From: Helicobacter anseris
GTDB lineage: Bacteria > Campylobacterota > Campylobacteria > Campylobacterales > Helicobacteraceae
Direction: 5' to 3'
Assembly: GCA_004368235.1 (NCBI GenBank)
Contig: JXTW01000004.1
Span: 57,143 to 121,142, forward strand
Length of the DNA: 64,000 bases
Part shown: positions 46,999 to 56,903 of the stretch, piece by piece
Layout of the letters: each line of letters begins with the position of its first letter
Position numbering within the stretch: position 1 is the first letter of the stretch
The notes under the pieces: model-generated
What the model was told of the DNA's origin: nothing
Databases searched by the model: none
Seen by the model: only the letters and a program-made list of their open reading frames with translations
Program-made: the position numbers and the translations under genes

Positions 46999-49900
46999 AT
47001 GGAGATAGGCGGGCTAAAAGAGAGATTGAAAGGCTTTAAGCATCTCTCTATGGTTGCTTGTCTAGCACTCACTTTAGTTCCGCTTGATGCTGCACCAGAA
47101 GCCCCAAAAAATGTAGATAATAAAGACAAGTCAGATTTGCAATTAGAATTTAGTGGAGATTTAAGTAATGGTACAATCAAAACAGAGGGGATAAACTCTA
47201 ATACACCAAATCAAACTACTATTAATTGGGCTGGATATCTAAATCAAGGAAGCCTAGAAGCTAGTCTTGGTGGCAAGAATATCATTACTTTTTCAAGTGG
47301 AGGAGTGAAGAGTTCGCAAATTAGTGCAGATGCAGGTGTTAATACTATTACCTTTAATGGGACATCATTTTTTGGCATCACGACATTAACGGCTAAAAAT
47401 AATGGAAATAATACAATTACTGATAATAGAGATGCAGCTAAGGCTATTGCTAGTTCTTTAAATAGTCTTACAGCAGAAGCAAGTGGCGCAAATACACTTG
47501 TTAATCTTAAAAATACTACCATAACTACAATCACTGCAAAATCTGGACAGAATAATATTACATTAGATACATCATCTAAAATCGGTTCTACGCTTAGTGC
47601 TATGGATGGTGGTGAGAATGTTATTAGTTTGAATAATAATGCAAAGTTTCAAGATACAGTAATAACAGCTAGTGGTAGTTCTGCCAAAGCTTCTAAAAAT
47701 AATATTTCTGGAGATAGTAATAATGCAGGTACAATTAAATCTATCACCGCAGAAAATAAAGGCATAAATGAGGTTAGCTTAAAAACCGGAGATATTGGCA
47801 ATATCATCGCAGATAATGCTGGTAGTAATAATATTACGTTAGATGATGCTTCAAAGATCACAGGCTATGTGCTAGCTAAAAATGCAGGGCTCAATACCAT
47901 TATGCTTAATGGTAGCTCTAGTTTTAGTCCTAATAATACAGAAACGACTAATGGTGGAACATCAACTAATGCAACTGCTTCTATCATGGCTACAGGGACA
48001 AATTCTTCTAATACCATTACAGGTAATACTACTAATGCTGGGAGCTTGAAAGCCGGTATTAGTGCATTAGATAGTGGTACAAATAGTATCACTTTAAGTA
48101 GTTTGGATATTAATGGAGATATTATCGCACAAGGTAAGGGAGTGAATACTATCACGCTAAATACTCATGGATCTAGCAAGAATATCACCTCTAAAGATTC
48201 TGGTTCTAAAAATACTATTAATATGATAGATGGTATGGTAAATGGGAATATTAAAGCTGAAGCTGGAGCAAATGAGGTAACTATATCTGGCAATGGTGAT
48301 AGAATTAAGGGTAATCTTGAAGCTAGTTCTAATGGGACAAATAAGCTTACTTTGAGTGAAGGAGCTCAAATTACTGGGCATATTTCTGCTAAGAGTGGTG
48401 GGACAAATACGATTGTATTAAATAATAGCTCTGGTTTTCATGATACACCAAATACGGCGCAGGGTACGACTGTGGTAGTAATGGCAGGTATTTTAGCTAC
48501 AGGAGCTAATAGCAAGAATGATATTAGCGCAAATACACCAAATTCAAATTCAGGCACAATCAAGGGAGATGTGAGGGCAACAGATTCTGGAACTAATGTC
48601 ATTAATGTTAAAAAAATCTCTATTGATGGAGAGATACTTGCAGATAATAAGGGACAAAATAATATTACATTAAACTCTGGTGGCTATGTAAGCAAGGTTA
48701 CAGCTAGCGGAGAAGGCAGTAAAAATACATATTTGATGGGAAGTTTAGGTGGAGGGGATGCGACACAGATAAAAGATGCTATCACAGCTGATAAAAAAGG
48801 TGTTAATGAAATAAAGGCTGTAGGACTATCAAGAATTAATGGCACCATTACTGCAAAAGATGGTGGTAAAAATACTATTACAATGCAAGAAAATGCAATA
48901 GCTACTAAAGAAGTCTTAGCACAATCTGGTGGTACCAATACCTTTAATATGAATGCAAAATCAAAGCTAACAGGTAGCACTACTGCCACTGGTAAAGATT
49001 CTAGCAATAGTTTTACGCTTACAGATACTGCTGAAGTCAGTGGTAGTGTGCTAGCTAAAGAAAATGGTACTAATACTTTTGATATGAAAGGTAATTCTAT
49101 AATATCAGGAAGTATTACAGCCACTGGTAATGGTACAGCAGCAGGGAGTGAATCTAAAAATACGCTTAAAATGAGTGGTAGCTCATCAGCTACAAGTTTT
49201 CTTTCTGCTACAGGAAAATATGGGCAAAATATACTTGAATTATCAGATACCGCTTTTATTGATCTTCATCATGGGCAAAATAATACAGCTATTTATGCTG
49301 ATGGATCAGAAACAGCGACAAATACCATAACAGATACTGGTATGGGAGCAAATAAAATTACAGGTAATATTGCAGCAAGTAATAAAGGAAAGAATACTCT
49401 TACTCTGAATAGCCTTACGCAAAATGGTGATATTTTAGCAGAGACAAATGGAATAAATACGATAAAAATTGGCACTAAGGATAAGACTACTCAATCTAGT
49501 ATCACTGGAAATATTTCTGCTACAGGTGGTAATGGTGGAAGTGCTACAACACCAGATACTAAAAATATAATGGAATTTTATGATACTTCTATTATAGGTG
49601 ATATGATAGCAAGTAAAGCTGGCGGGCATAATGAGCTCAAGCTTTATGGAGGTAATTCAAGTGGTATTTTTAGTGCAACAGATTCTGGCACAAATGCTAT
49701 TTATATGGGAGATGATACTCATCGCGCTAATTTGACTGGTTCTATACAATCAGATAAAAGTGGAAAAAATACGATTTTACTTAGTAATACTAGTATTACA
49801 GATGGGATTATTGCCAATGATAAGGGGGAAAATGATATTAGCATTGATGCACCAGAAGATAATCAAAGCCATAGTGATATTACTGCAAATTCTAATGGAA

Positions 49901-52900
49901 AAAATACGGTTACTTTTAAATCAGGTATGGGTGGTGGTGTGACTAATGTAGGTTTGGTAGGAAATATTTTAGCCAATGCTGGGGGGCAAAATACTATTAC
50001 AGATAAGGGTAGTAATGCTAAATCTATCCTAACAGGGCGCATAGAAGCAAATGGTAAGAGTGCAAGTAATACCATGACTTTTGATAATATGGAAGTAAGT
50101 GATCAAATCCTAGCACAAGATGAAGGCACTAATAGTGTAAATGAGATAAATACGCGCTTATTTGCAAAAGAAATTAACGCATTAACCACAGGAAGCAATA
50201 CAATAAAAATAACAGGTGGAGAGCTAGAGGCTATAAGGATGAGTGCTATAGGCACTAGTGCTAAAAATAGTATAACACTGGAAAATCAAAATACTTCACA
50301 TATTAATTTTCATTATGATGATGCGTTAGATGCTGGAGGGGGTGGAGATGCTGGAGGAGATAATTTAGATGATATTGAAGCTCTTGATATACAAAAAACA
50401 GTTATTCTAGCTAAAGAGGCTAAAGGCAGTAATACTATTATAGATAATACCTCTGGTACGGATAATAAGATTAAGGGAAATATTCGTGCGCTAGATGGTG
50501 GGGAAAATAACCTTATATTAAAAAAAGTTACTGAAGAAGGAAAGATCATAGCCCAAAATGATGCGAAAAATATTATTAATTTTGGTTCTGCTAATGGGGC
50601 AAAATCTTCTATGAGTGGTGCACATACGATTTCAAAGATCGGTGAGAATAAAATGAATTTATCTAATTTAGACTTTGAGGGATCTTTGCAGTCTTTACTT
50701 ACAGGTTCTAGTAATGAAGTAACACTAGATTCTAGGAGTACATTTGAGGGTTATTTGGTAGCTATTACTGATACTGCAAAGGATGTGGGTCTAGAGGATA
50801 AAATCACAGCAACACCTAAAAATGATGAGGCTAAAAATACTTTAAAATTAGATGCTAATGCTACAGATATAACTATCAAGCTTAGAGGAGCGCAGGTTAG
50901 AGATGCTGCATATAAAAATCGTGGTACTGGTGATGATGCCATCTATACAGAGGGTGAGAAGGCAATTAATAATATTGAAGTAGATAAAAAAACTATATGG
51001 GATATTGATGGAAATATTACTGCCTTTAATGAAGGGACTAATACTTATGACTTTGAAAAAAAGTTAACTATGAAAGGGTCTTTGCACGCAGAAAATAATA
51101 AGACAGATAAACAAAAGGCTACAACCAATACCATTACTCTGCATAATGATTCTACTATTGGTGAAGGGTATATTTTAGCAAGAGGGGCAAACACTGCTAA
51201 TACGCTAACACTAAATAATACTTCAAAGCTTGAAAAAAGCTATGTAGAAGCTGATGCCACAGGAGGAGATAGTGCTAAAAATACAATAGAAGCTAAGGAT
51301 ACTTCTACCATCTCTCTTAGTGCAGCAGAAAATGGTAATGCAGTGAGCGCTAATGCAAATGGTGGTGAAAATGATATTAAGGGTAGTACCACGGGTAAAA
51401 ATAGCATCACTGGAAATATTTCTGCTAGCACTGCTGGGGTGAATAAAATTAATTTGCAACATTTAAATATATCTGGGAATATCTCTGCTAATAATGCAGG
51501 TTCTAATAGCATAGATGTAACTTCAGGAAATAATATCACAGATGCAGATATTAATCAGATTAAGGGAGATAGTATTTCAGCTAGTACTGCTAGTGCAAGA
51601 AATACTCTTAATCTTGCAGATTCTAATCTTAATTATAAGCAGGTTTTGGCTGATGGTACTGGAGTGAATACCATTACAATGACTAAGAAATCAAATTTTG
51701 AGATAAAAAATGCCAATCAAACTGCAATAAGTGCAGATAGTCGCGGTGCTAGTAATACGATAAAAGGAATTACAGGTGAGGTAGATGGGCATATTAATGC
51801 CTCTGATGCTGGAAAAAATGATATACATAATAGTGATACTTTAAGAGTAAATGAAGGTTATATACGTGCTATAGGGGCTGATTCTACTAATACATTATTA
51901 TCAGATACAACACTCACTATAAATATAACTGGTAAAGATAATGATAATCACGCAGTGTTGGCTGATACTTTAGGTGCTAAAAATACGATAACAACAACAA
52001 AGTTTAGTGATGGAGAGAACAATATATCTGGAAATATTACAGCACGCAATCTAGGTCAAAATGATATAAAAATAGGCAAAACTACTATGCAGGGGAATCT
52101 TATAGCGCAGCTATCAGGAAAAAATATAGTTAATATCGGCAGTCCAACAGGCAATGATGGCACAGCACAAAATCCACCCAACACAGCCCCCCCCCCAACC
52201 CCAGATCCTAATACTCAATATATACCTGTATTGCCAAATCCAACCCCAAGTGATGGAGGTAGTTTTAGCGGTGGTGTGTATGCACTTGGAAAAAATTCAG
52301 AAAATGAACTTTATTTTAATGCAGAAAGTCTGATAACTTTTAGTGCAGATCCTATCTATGGAGGTATGGGAGGGGAAAATAGGCAAAAAAATACGACAAA
52401 TCTTACCTCTCCACAAAACTATAGCTATGCAATCCTAGCAGATGGTGAGCATGCAAAAAATACTATTATTGGCAGGAGCAAGCAAGATTCTAATATTGGA
52501 TCTGATATTGGCGCGATAAATTCAGGTGTGAATGATATATATCTAAGCAATCTTAGCTTTATGGGCGCATCTATTAATGCTCAAAATCGTGGTCATAATA
52601 CGATAATGATATCTAATGCTAAGAATTTAGATTTTGGTGTGATGAGTGCTATAGGAGCTGATTCTATTAATACGTTAGTAAGCTATGATTTTATTGATAA
52701 ATCCACTGGTAATCAAAGAAAAGATGGAGTTGGCACGCTTAGTGGTCTGATGTGGGCAGAAAAATCTGGAGTAAATGATCTTCGTGTACGTCTTACAGAC
52801 AGGAGTCAGACTGTTAGGGTAGATGTTAGTACTTTGGCTCTTGCTTCTAATACTCTAGTTGTACAGAATGTAGATAAAGCTAAAAGTACGATTCGCTATA

Positions 52901-55143
52901 TTGATGGGAATACGCAAGTTTTATTAGCAGGAAGTAATACTGCTGATAATGAGGCTAAAAAACAAATTAAAACAAGAAATACTTATCATGATGGTATTTT
53001 GCTCACCCCAAGTGCAGAAGATGCTAATAAAATGCTTAAGGATTTTCGTTATTTTAGTGGATTAGAAGAAAATAAAGTTATTGTTGAAATGGCAAATAAG
53101 AGTACATTTAGTTTTAGTGGGGTATATATTGGTAAGCTTGAATTTTTAGATTCTGAAAATACAAATTCTGGTAGTGGGACTTCTACTATCAGTCAAAATC
53201 CAGATATTACTATCCAAGAAAATTCAGCATTAGCTGCTAGAATAACCTATAGTAATACAGGCAATATGAATGTACATATGCAAAATGGTGCACGCTGGAT
53301 CGTACTACCTAGGTCTATTAGCACTTATAATGTTAAGTTGCTTGAAGGTAGTCAAGGTATTACTTATGATGAGAGTACAGCCCCAGTTTCTACTTTTATT
53401 AATCCAAATACTATTATTGATATTGCTACTGGGGGAGTGAATACTAATTATAATATCACCAAAAGTCCAAACTTTGATAATCCAGATTTATATACTAAGT
53501 TTAATGTAGAAAATACAAAAAATTTAGATAATGTAATTTTTCGCCTTTATACTGATACTGTAGATAAAAAAACTGATCTTATCTATATTAAAGGATCAGA
53601 AAAAACAGCCCCAACCCATAACGCTAGATTGCAAGTTTTCTACTCTAAAGAAAGTCTTAAAAATGCAACAAAATATAATGAGGGTACACAAAAGATCAAG
53701 GTAGCTAGTGTAGCTGAAGGTGCTAAAGATAATTTTGGTTTTAATATTGATGAAGAGACGAAAGTTAAGCAAGGTTATTTGCTAGTAAATACAGAGTTTG
53801 AAAAGCGTGTAGAAAAAGAAAGCGGTAAGATGGTGGATAATTATTATATTAAGACATATCTTTCAAAAATGGATCCTGAAGAGGCTAAAAAAAGCTTTAG
53901 CGTGTTAGGAATAAACTATCTTGTATATTTGAGTGCTACAAATAACATTAATAAGCGTCTAGGAGAGCGTAGAGAAAAGGATTATCCTGATAGTTTTTGG
54001 ATACGTAGTTATGGTGGAAGTGTGATGCAAAACTATGGAACTGAAGTAAAAAATACTTATGTAGGTACGCAGGGTGGGTATGATTATGGCATACGTACTC
54101 AAAAGGCAATGCATTATATTGGTTTAGCAGGTGGCTATGGGATGAACTGGATAAATACAACTGAGGGTAAGATGGATTCTCAACTTTTAAGTGGCGCATT
54201 GTACTATTCTTATGTAAGAGATAGTGGTATTTATGTAGATTCTATAGCAAAATATGATTATATTGATACTAATCCTTATGGAATTAATAGCTTTAAGGGG
54301 CATATTCAAAGTAGTGCAGTATCTTTGAGTGAAGAGCTAGGCTATAGAATATATATGGCTAAGAATCGTATGTATATGGATATTGGATTAGAGGGGATAT
54401 TTGGATATTTGCAGGGATTTGAGACATTGCAGGATAATGGCTCATCTCAGCTTGCAGGTAGAGTAGATGATTTTTATGCCTTGCGAGGGAGGACATATCT
54501 AAATTTAGCTTATAGTCTTAAGATTGGTAAAACGCAGACTGATTTTAGGGTAGGCGGAGCTTATGTTGGAGACTATGCAACAATGAAACTTAATCTTAAG
54601 AGCTTAGATGATGGATCTAAAGAAAACTTTAAAACTCCATATAATCAGATGATTATGGCAAGTGCAGGGATTAATGCAAGGATTACAGATATTTTTAGAA
54701 TCTATCTTGAAGGTGAGATGGGCTTTATGGGATCGAGTATTAATCAAATTTGGGCTGCAAATTTTGGTATGCAGTTTGCCTTTGGAACGACAAAAGATAC
54801 AGATTTTGGCAGCTTTGATGATGATGAATTAAGTATACATACTAAAACTATTGATGCACCAAAGATTCGTTGTAGTGGGTGTAATCCAGAATCAGGAATC
54901 TATCTAGAGCTTGTGGTATTGCCTAGACCTAATCAAGCACTTGATAATTATTTGAAGCGATATAACTATAGGGTGCATAGTGATAATGCTGCCAAACAGG
55001 CAACTTATTATATTGGACCATTTAAGAGTATAGATGAAGCACGTGGACAGATTCCAACTATTAGTACGATAGCTCAAAGTCTTACTAAAAATCCTAATGC
55101 AGAAGCACAAATGATAAAGATATATAATAAAAGTCGTAGCTAG
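46999..55143 (+). CDS. Giant autotransporter (2714 aa), paralogue with SPOR-like tail and C10 tract
   Basis: It starts 12 bp after its neighbour (GGGGGAA ribosome site) and is clearly a diverged duplicate. A signal peptide (HLSMVACLALTLVPLDAA) precedes a beta-helix passenger of the same G-x-N-T-I repeats up to about residue 2000, then the junction ATNNINKRLGERREKDYPDS and a barrel from FWIRSYGGSVMQ (about 2331) to MQFAF at 2595. A 119-residue tail follows, with C-x-x-C at 2625 and 2628 and the SPOR-like pattern IYLELVVL, YRVHSD, ATYYIGPFKS. A short Pro-rich linker coded by a run of ten C (about residues 1730-1733) interrupts the passenger. Loss or gain of one C would truncate the protein before the barrel. 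The two products may act together at the surface. Confidence 0.9.
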   Translation: MEIGGLKERLKGFKHLSMVACLALTLVPLDAAPEAPKNVDNKDKSDLQLEFSGDLSNGTIKTEGINSNTPNQTTINWAGYLNQGSLEASLGGKNIITFSSGGVKSSQISADAGVNTITFNGTSFFGITTLTAKNNGNNTITDNRDAAKAIASSLNSLTAEASGANTLVNLKNTTITTITAKSGQNNITLDTSSKIGSTLSAMDGGENVISLNNNAKFQDTVITASGSSAKASKNNISGDSNNAGTIKSITAENKGINEVSLKTGDIGNIIADNAGSNNITLDDASKITGYVLAKNAGLNTIMLNGSSSFSPNNTETTNGGTSTNATASIMATGTNSSNTITGNTTNAGSLKAGISALDSGTNSITLSSLDINGDIIAQGKGVNTITLNTHGSSKNITSKDSGSKNTINMIDGMVNGNIKAEAGANEVTISGNGDRIKGNLEASSNGTNKLTLSEGAQITGHISAKSGGTNTIVLNNSSGFHDTPNTAQGTTVVVMAGILATGANSKNDISANTPNSNSGTIKGDVRATDSGTNVINVKKISIDGEILADNKGQNNITLNSGGYVSKVTASGEGSKNTYLMGSLGGGDATQIKDAITADKKGVNEIKAVGLSRINGTITAKDGGKNTITMQENAIATKEVLAQSGGTNTFNMNAKSKLTGSTTATGKDSSNSFTLTDTAEVSGSVLAKENGTNTFDMKGNSIISGSITATGNGTAAGSESKNTLKMSGSSSATSFLSATGKYGQNILELSDTAFIDLHHGQNNTAIYADGSETATNTITDTGMGANKITGNIAASNKGKNTLTLNSLTQNGDILAETNGINTIKIGTKDKTTQSSITGNISATGGNGGSATTPDTKNIMEFYDTSIIGDMIASKAGGHNELKLYGGNSSGIFSATDSGTNAIYMGDDTHRANLTGSIQSDKSGKNTILLSNTSITDGIIANDKGENDISIDAPEDNQSHSDITANSNGKNTVTFKSGMGGGVTNVGLVGNILANAGGQNTITDKGSNAKSILTGRIEANGKSASNTMTFDNMEVSDQILAQDEGTNSVNEINTRLFAKEINALTTGSNTIKITGGELEAIRMSAIGTSAKNSITLENQNTSHINFHYDDALDAGGGGDAGGDNLDDIEALDIQKTVILAKEAKGSNTIIDNTSGTDNKIKGNIRALDGGENNLILKKVTEEGKIIAQNDAKNIINFGSANGAKSSMSGAHTISKIGENKMNLSNLDFEGSLQSLLTGSSNEVTLDSRSTFEGYLVAITDTAKDVGLEDKITATPKNDEAKNTLKLDANATDITIKLRGAQVRDAAYKNRGTGDDAIYTEGEKAINNIEVDKKTIWDIDGNITAFNEGTNTYDFEKKLTMKGSLHAENNKTDKQKATTNTITLHNDSTIGEGYILARGANTANTLTLNNTSKLEKSYVEADATGGDSAKNTIEAKDTSTISLSAAENGNAVSANANGGENDIKGSTTGKNSITGNISASTAGVNKINLQHLNISGNISANNAGSNSIDVTSGNNITDADINQIKGDSISASTASARNTLNLADSNLNYKQVLADGTGVNTITMTKKSNFEIKNANQTAISADSRGASNTIKGITGEVDGHINASDAGKNDIHNSDTLRVNEGYIRAIGADSTNTLLSDTTLTINITGKDNDNHAVLADTLGAKNTITTTKFSDGENNISGNITARNLGQNDIKIGKTTMQGNLIAQLSGKNIVNIGSPTGNDGTAQNPPNTAPPPTPDPNTQYIPVLPNPTPSDGGSFSGGVYALGKNSENELYFNAESLITFSADPIYGGMGGENRQKNTTNLTSPQNYSYAILADGEHAKNTIIGRSKQDSNIGSDIGAINSGVNDIYLSNLSFMGASINAQNRGHNTIMISNAKNLDFGVMSAIGADSINTLVSYDFIDKSTGNQRKDGVGTLSGLMWAEKSGVNDLRVRLTDRSQTVRVDVSTLALASNTLVVQNVDKAKSTIRYIDGNTQVLLAGSNTADNEAKKQIKTRNTYHDGILLTPSAEDANKMLKDFRYFSGLEENKVIVEMANKSTFSFSGVYIGKLEFLDSENTNSGSGTSTISQNPDITIQENSALAARITYSNTGNMNVHMQNGARWIVLPRSISTYNVKLLEGSQGITYDESTAPVSTFINPNTIIDIATGGVNTNYNITKSPNFDNPDLYTKFNVENTKNLDNVIFRLYTDTVDKKTDLIYIKGSEKTAPTHNARLQVFYSKESLKNATKYNEGTQKIKVASVAEGAKDNFGFNIDEETKVKQGYLLVNTEFEKRVEKESGKMVDNYYIKTYLSKMDPEEAKKSFSVLGINYLVYLSATNNINKRLGERREKDYPDSFWIRSYGGSVMQNYGTEVKNTYVGTQGGYDYGIRTQKAMHYIGLAGGYGMNWINTTEGKMDSQLLSGALYYSYVRDSGIYVDSIAKYDYIDTNPYGINSFKGHIQSSAVSLSEELGYRIYMAKNRMYMDIGLEGIFGYLQGFETLQDNGSSQLAGRVDDFYALRGRTYLNLAYSLKIGKTQTDFRVGGAYVGDYATMKLNLKSLDDGSKENFKTPYNQMIMASAGINARITDIFRIYLEGEMGFMGSSINQIWAANFGMQFAFGTTKDTDFGSFDDDELSIHTKTIDAPKIRCSGCNPESGIYLELVVLPRPNQALDNYLKRYNYRVHSDNAAKQATYYIGPFKSIDEARGQIPTISTIAQSLTKNPNAEAQMIKIYNKSRS
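52187..52196 (+). repeat. C10 homopolymer (likely phase-variation tract)
   Basis: Ten consecutive C residues within the coding sequence, read as A-P-P-P-T-P, with the frame open in this sequence (gene ON). Poly-C tracts of this length slip during replication in Helicobacter and Campylobacter. A change not divisible by three would stop translation upstream of the barrel and SPOR tail. Confidence 0.9.
54784..55140 (+). other. SPOR-like periplasmic tail of the second autotransporter
   Basis: Residues 2596-2714. The same arrangement as in the first protein: C-S-G-C-N-P-E-S-G, beta (IYLELVVL), helix (NQALDNYLKRY), beta (YRVHSD), beta (TYYIGPFKS), helix (DEARGQIPTISTIAQSL), beta (AQMIKIY). The two tails agree far better than the passengers do, so the domain is under constraint. 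Confidence 0.65.
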
Positions 55144-55152
55144 TTTTAAATA

Positions 55153-55172
55153 ATCAAGGTTTTATACTTGAT
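55153..55172 (+). terminator. Weak hairpin after the autotransporter pair
   Basis: ATCAAG and CTTGAT pair across an 8-base loop, 10 bases after the second stop. The sequence after it is A-rich, not T-rich, so at best it is an inefficient stop or RNA-end protector. Confidence 0.25.
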
Positions 55173-55251
55173 AAAAGTTAAATAGGTTAAGTAATATTTT
55201 TCTTTCTAAATAAAATTGAAATTATTTTTTGGCTTTTTGGATGAGAAAATG

Positions 55252-55260
55252 TGATATGAT
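55252..55260 (+). promoter_or_regulatory. Extended -10 element for aspB
   Basis: TGA followed by TATGAT, 25 bases before the aspB ATG, downstream of T-rich tracts. The leader would carry AAGGAG. Confidence 0.55.
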
Positions 55261-55284
55261 TTAAAAAAATCACAAGGAGTAAAA

Positions 55285-56463
55285 ATGAAAAATAACCCCT
55301 ATTCTGCCAAAATTCAAAATCTCGCAGAATCTGCTACTATAGCTATCTCTACATTAGCTAATGAGCTTAAGGCTCAAGGTAGGGATATTTTGAGTTTTTC
55401 AGCTGGTGAGCCAGATTTTGATACACCTAAAGTGATTAAAGATGCTGCTATTAGGGCACTTGATGCTGGATTTACAAAATATACAGCAGTTGCTGGGATA
55501 TTGCCACTTAGGAAGGCTATTGCCAATAAACTTGAAAGGGAAAATAACCTTAAATATGATCCTAGTGAAATCTTAGTTAGCAATGGAGCTAAACAATCGC
55601 TTTTTAATGTATTTCAAGCATTGATAAATGATGGAGATGAAGTAATTATACCTTCACCTTATTGGGTAACTTATCCAGAGCTTGTAGCTTATAGTGGTGG
55701 TAAAAGTATATTTATTGAAACTAATGAAAATACAGGCTTTAAAATCACTGCTTCTATGCTAAGGGATGCCATTACACCAAGAACTAAGGCAATCGTATTA
55801 ACTACACCATCAAATCCTACCGGATCAGTATATACTAAAGCAGAGTTAGAGGCACTTTCTGATGTACTTAAGGGGAGCGATATTTGGGTAATTAGTGATG
55901 AAATGTATGAAAAGCTTATTTATAATGGGAGTTTTGTCTCTAGCGCGGCAATTAGTGAGGATATGTTAGCACGTAGCATTACTATTAATGGACTTTCTAA
56001 GTCAGTAGCAATGACTGGATGGCGTATAGGCTATCTAGCTAGTAAGGATAAGATGCTTATCAAAATGATGGATAATTTACAAAGTCAATGCACTTCTAAT
56101 ATTAACTCTATTACGCAAATGGCAGCTATTAGCGCTTTAGATGGGAGTGCGGATAGTGATATTGAGATGATGCGTCAAGCTTTTTTAGAGCGATGCAAAG
56201 AGGGGGCAAAACTGATCAATCAAATAGAAAATCTTAGTGTAAAAGAGCCAGATGGAGCATTTTACTTTTTTATCAATATAAAAGATAGCGCTTATGGAAG
56301 AGATTCTATGCGATTTGCTAAAGAGTTATTAGAGCGTGAAGGTGTAGCACTTGTACCGGGAATAGCTTTTGGTATGGAGGGGTATGTGAGATTTTCTTTT
56401 GCTTGCTCTTTGGAACAGATTAGAGAGGGGATAGGGAGAATAGCACGATTCTTAAAAGGCTAA
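55285..56463 (+). CDS. aspB: Aspartate aminotransferase
   Basis: 392 residues, class I PLP aminotransferase. FSAGEPDFDTP near the N-terminus, TTPSNPTGSVY near 170, and the PLP-binding Lys in INGLSKSVAMTGWRIGYLAS near 235 are all present. It interconverts aspartate and 2-oxoglutarate with oxaloacetate and glutamate. The gene is flanked by its own promoter and by a terminator hairpin after the stop. Confidence 0.94.
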   Translation: MKNNPYSAKIQNLAESATIAISTLANELKAQGRDILSFSAGEPDFDTPKVIKDAAIRALDAGFTKYTAVAGILPLRKAIANKLERENNLKYDPSEILVSNGAKQSLFNVFQALINDGDEVIIPSPYWVTYPELVAYSGGKSIFIETNENTGFKITASMLRDAITPRTKAIVLTTPSNPTGSVYTKAELEALSDVLKGSDIWVISDEMYEKLIYNGSFVSSAAISEDMLARSITINGLSKSVAMTGWRIGYLASKDKMLIKMMDNLQSQCTSNINSITQMAAISALDGSADSDIEMMRQAFLERCKEGAKLINQIENLSVKEPDGAFYFFINIKDSAYGRDSMRFAKELLEREGVALVPGIAFGMEGYVRFSFACSLEQIREGIGRIARFLKG

Positions 56464-56481
56464 AATTCATAGTTATTTAAA

Positions 56482-56509
56482 ATTAGATCTTGCTAAGGCA
56501 GGATCTAAT
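56482..56509. terminator. Shared bidirectional terminator between aspB and rplS
   Basis: A 12-bp stem (ATTAGATCTTGC with GCAGGATCTAAT, one G-U pair) and a TAAG loop lie between the convergent aspB and rplS genes. On the minus strand it is followed by TTTTAAATAA, giving a fair intrinsic terminator for the ribosomal operon. The plus side has only weak T content. Confidence 0.65.
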
Positions 56510-56546
56510 ATAAAGAATAAAGGGATTGTGTAAGATAGAGAGTATT

Positions 56547-56903
56547 TTATTTGCGAAGCTCTTTGATTCTAGCAGCCTTACCTTTTCTATCACGTAAATA
56601 GTAGAGTTTAGCACGGCGAACACGACCAATGCGTAGCACTTCAATGCTAGCTAGACTTGCACTATAAAGAGGGAAAGTTTTTTCCACGCCGATATTATTA
56701 GCTCCCATTTTTCTTACAGTAAAAGTACGATCTACACCATTGCCACGGATAGCAATACAAATACCTTCAAAATTTTGTATACGAGACTTATCACCTTCTG
56801 TGATTTGAATACCTAGGCGGATTGTATCACCAGCTTTAAATTGAGGAACTTTTTTGTCACCAATCTGTGCTTTTTCAAAGCTTTCGATATAACGATTTTT
56901 CAT
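56547..56903 (-). CDS. rplS: 50S ribosomal protein L19
   Basis: 118 residues, the standard length. Sequences such as [60 protein letters not shown] and [20 protein letters not shown] are diagnostic. L19 sits at the 30S-50S interface. It overlaps trmD by an ATGA, the common bacterial arrangement. Confidence 0.98.
   Translation of the reverse strand: MKNRYIESFEKAQIGDKKVPQFKAGDTIRLGIQITEGDKSRIQNFEGICIAIRGNGVDRTFTVRKMGANNIGVEKTFPLYSASLASIEVLRIGRVRRAKLYYLRDRKGKAARIKELRK

Noticed and set aside
36938..51539. Many long open frames on the opposite strand of the two autotransporter genes
   Set aside because: They arise from the repetitive Asn/Thr/Gly codons read backwards; they lack ribosome sites, start inside repeats and show no known domain.
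36905..55143. Repeat-rich stretch considered as a CRISPR array or satellite
   Set aside because: Repeats are degenerate, in frame and translated into beta-helix coils; there are no constant spacers or repeats of CRISPR size.
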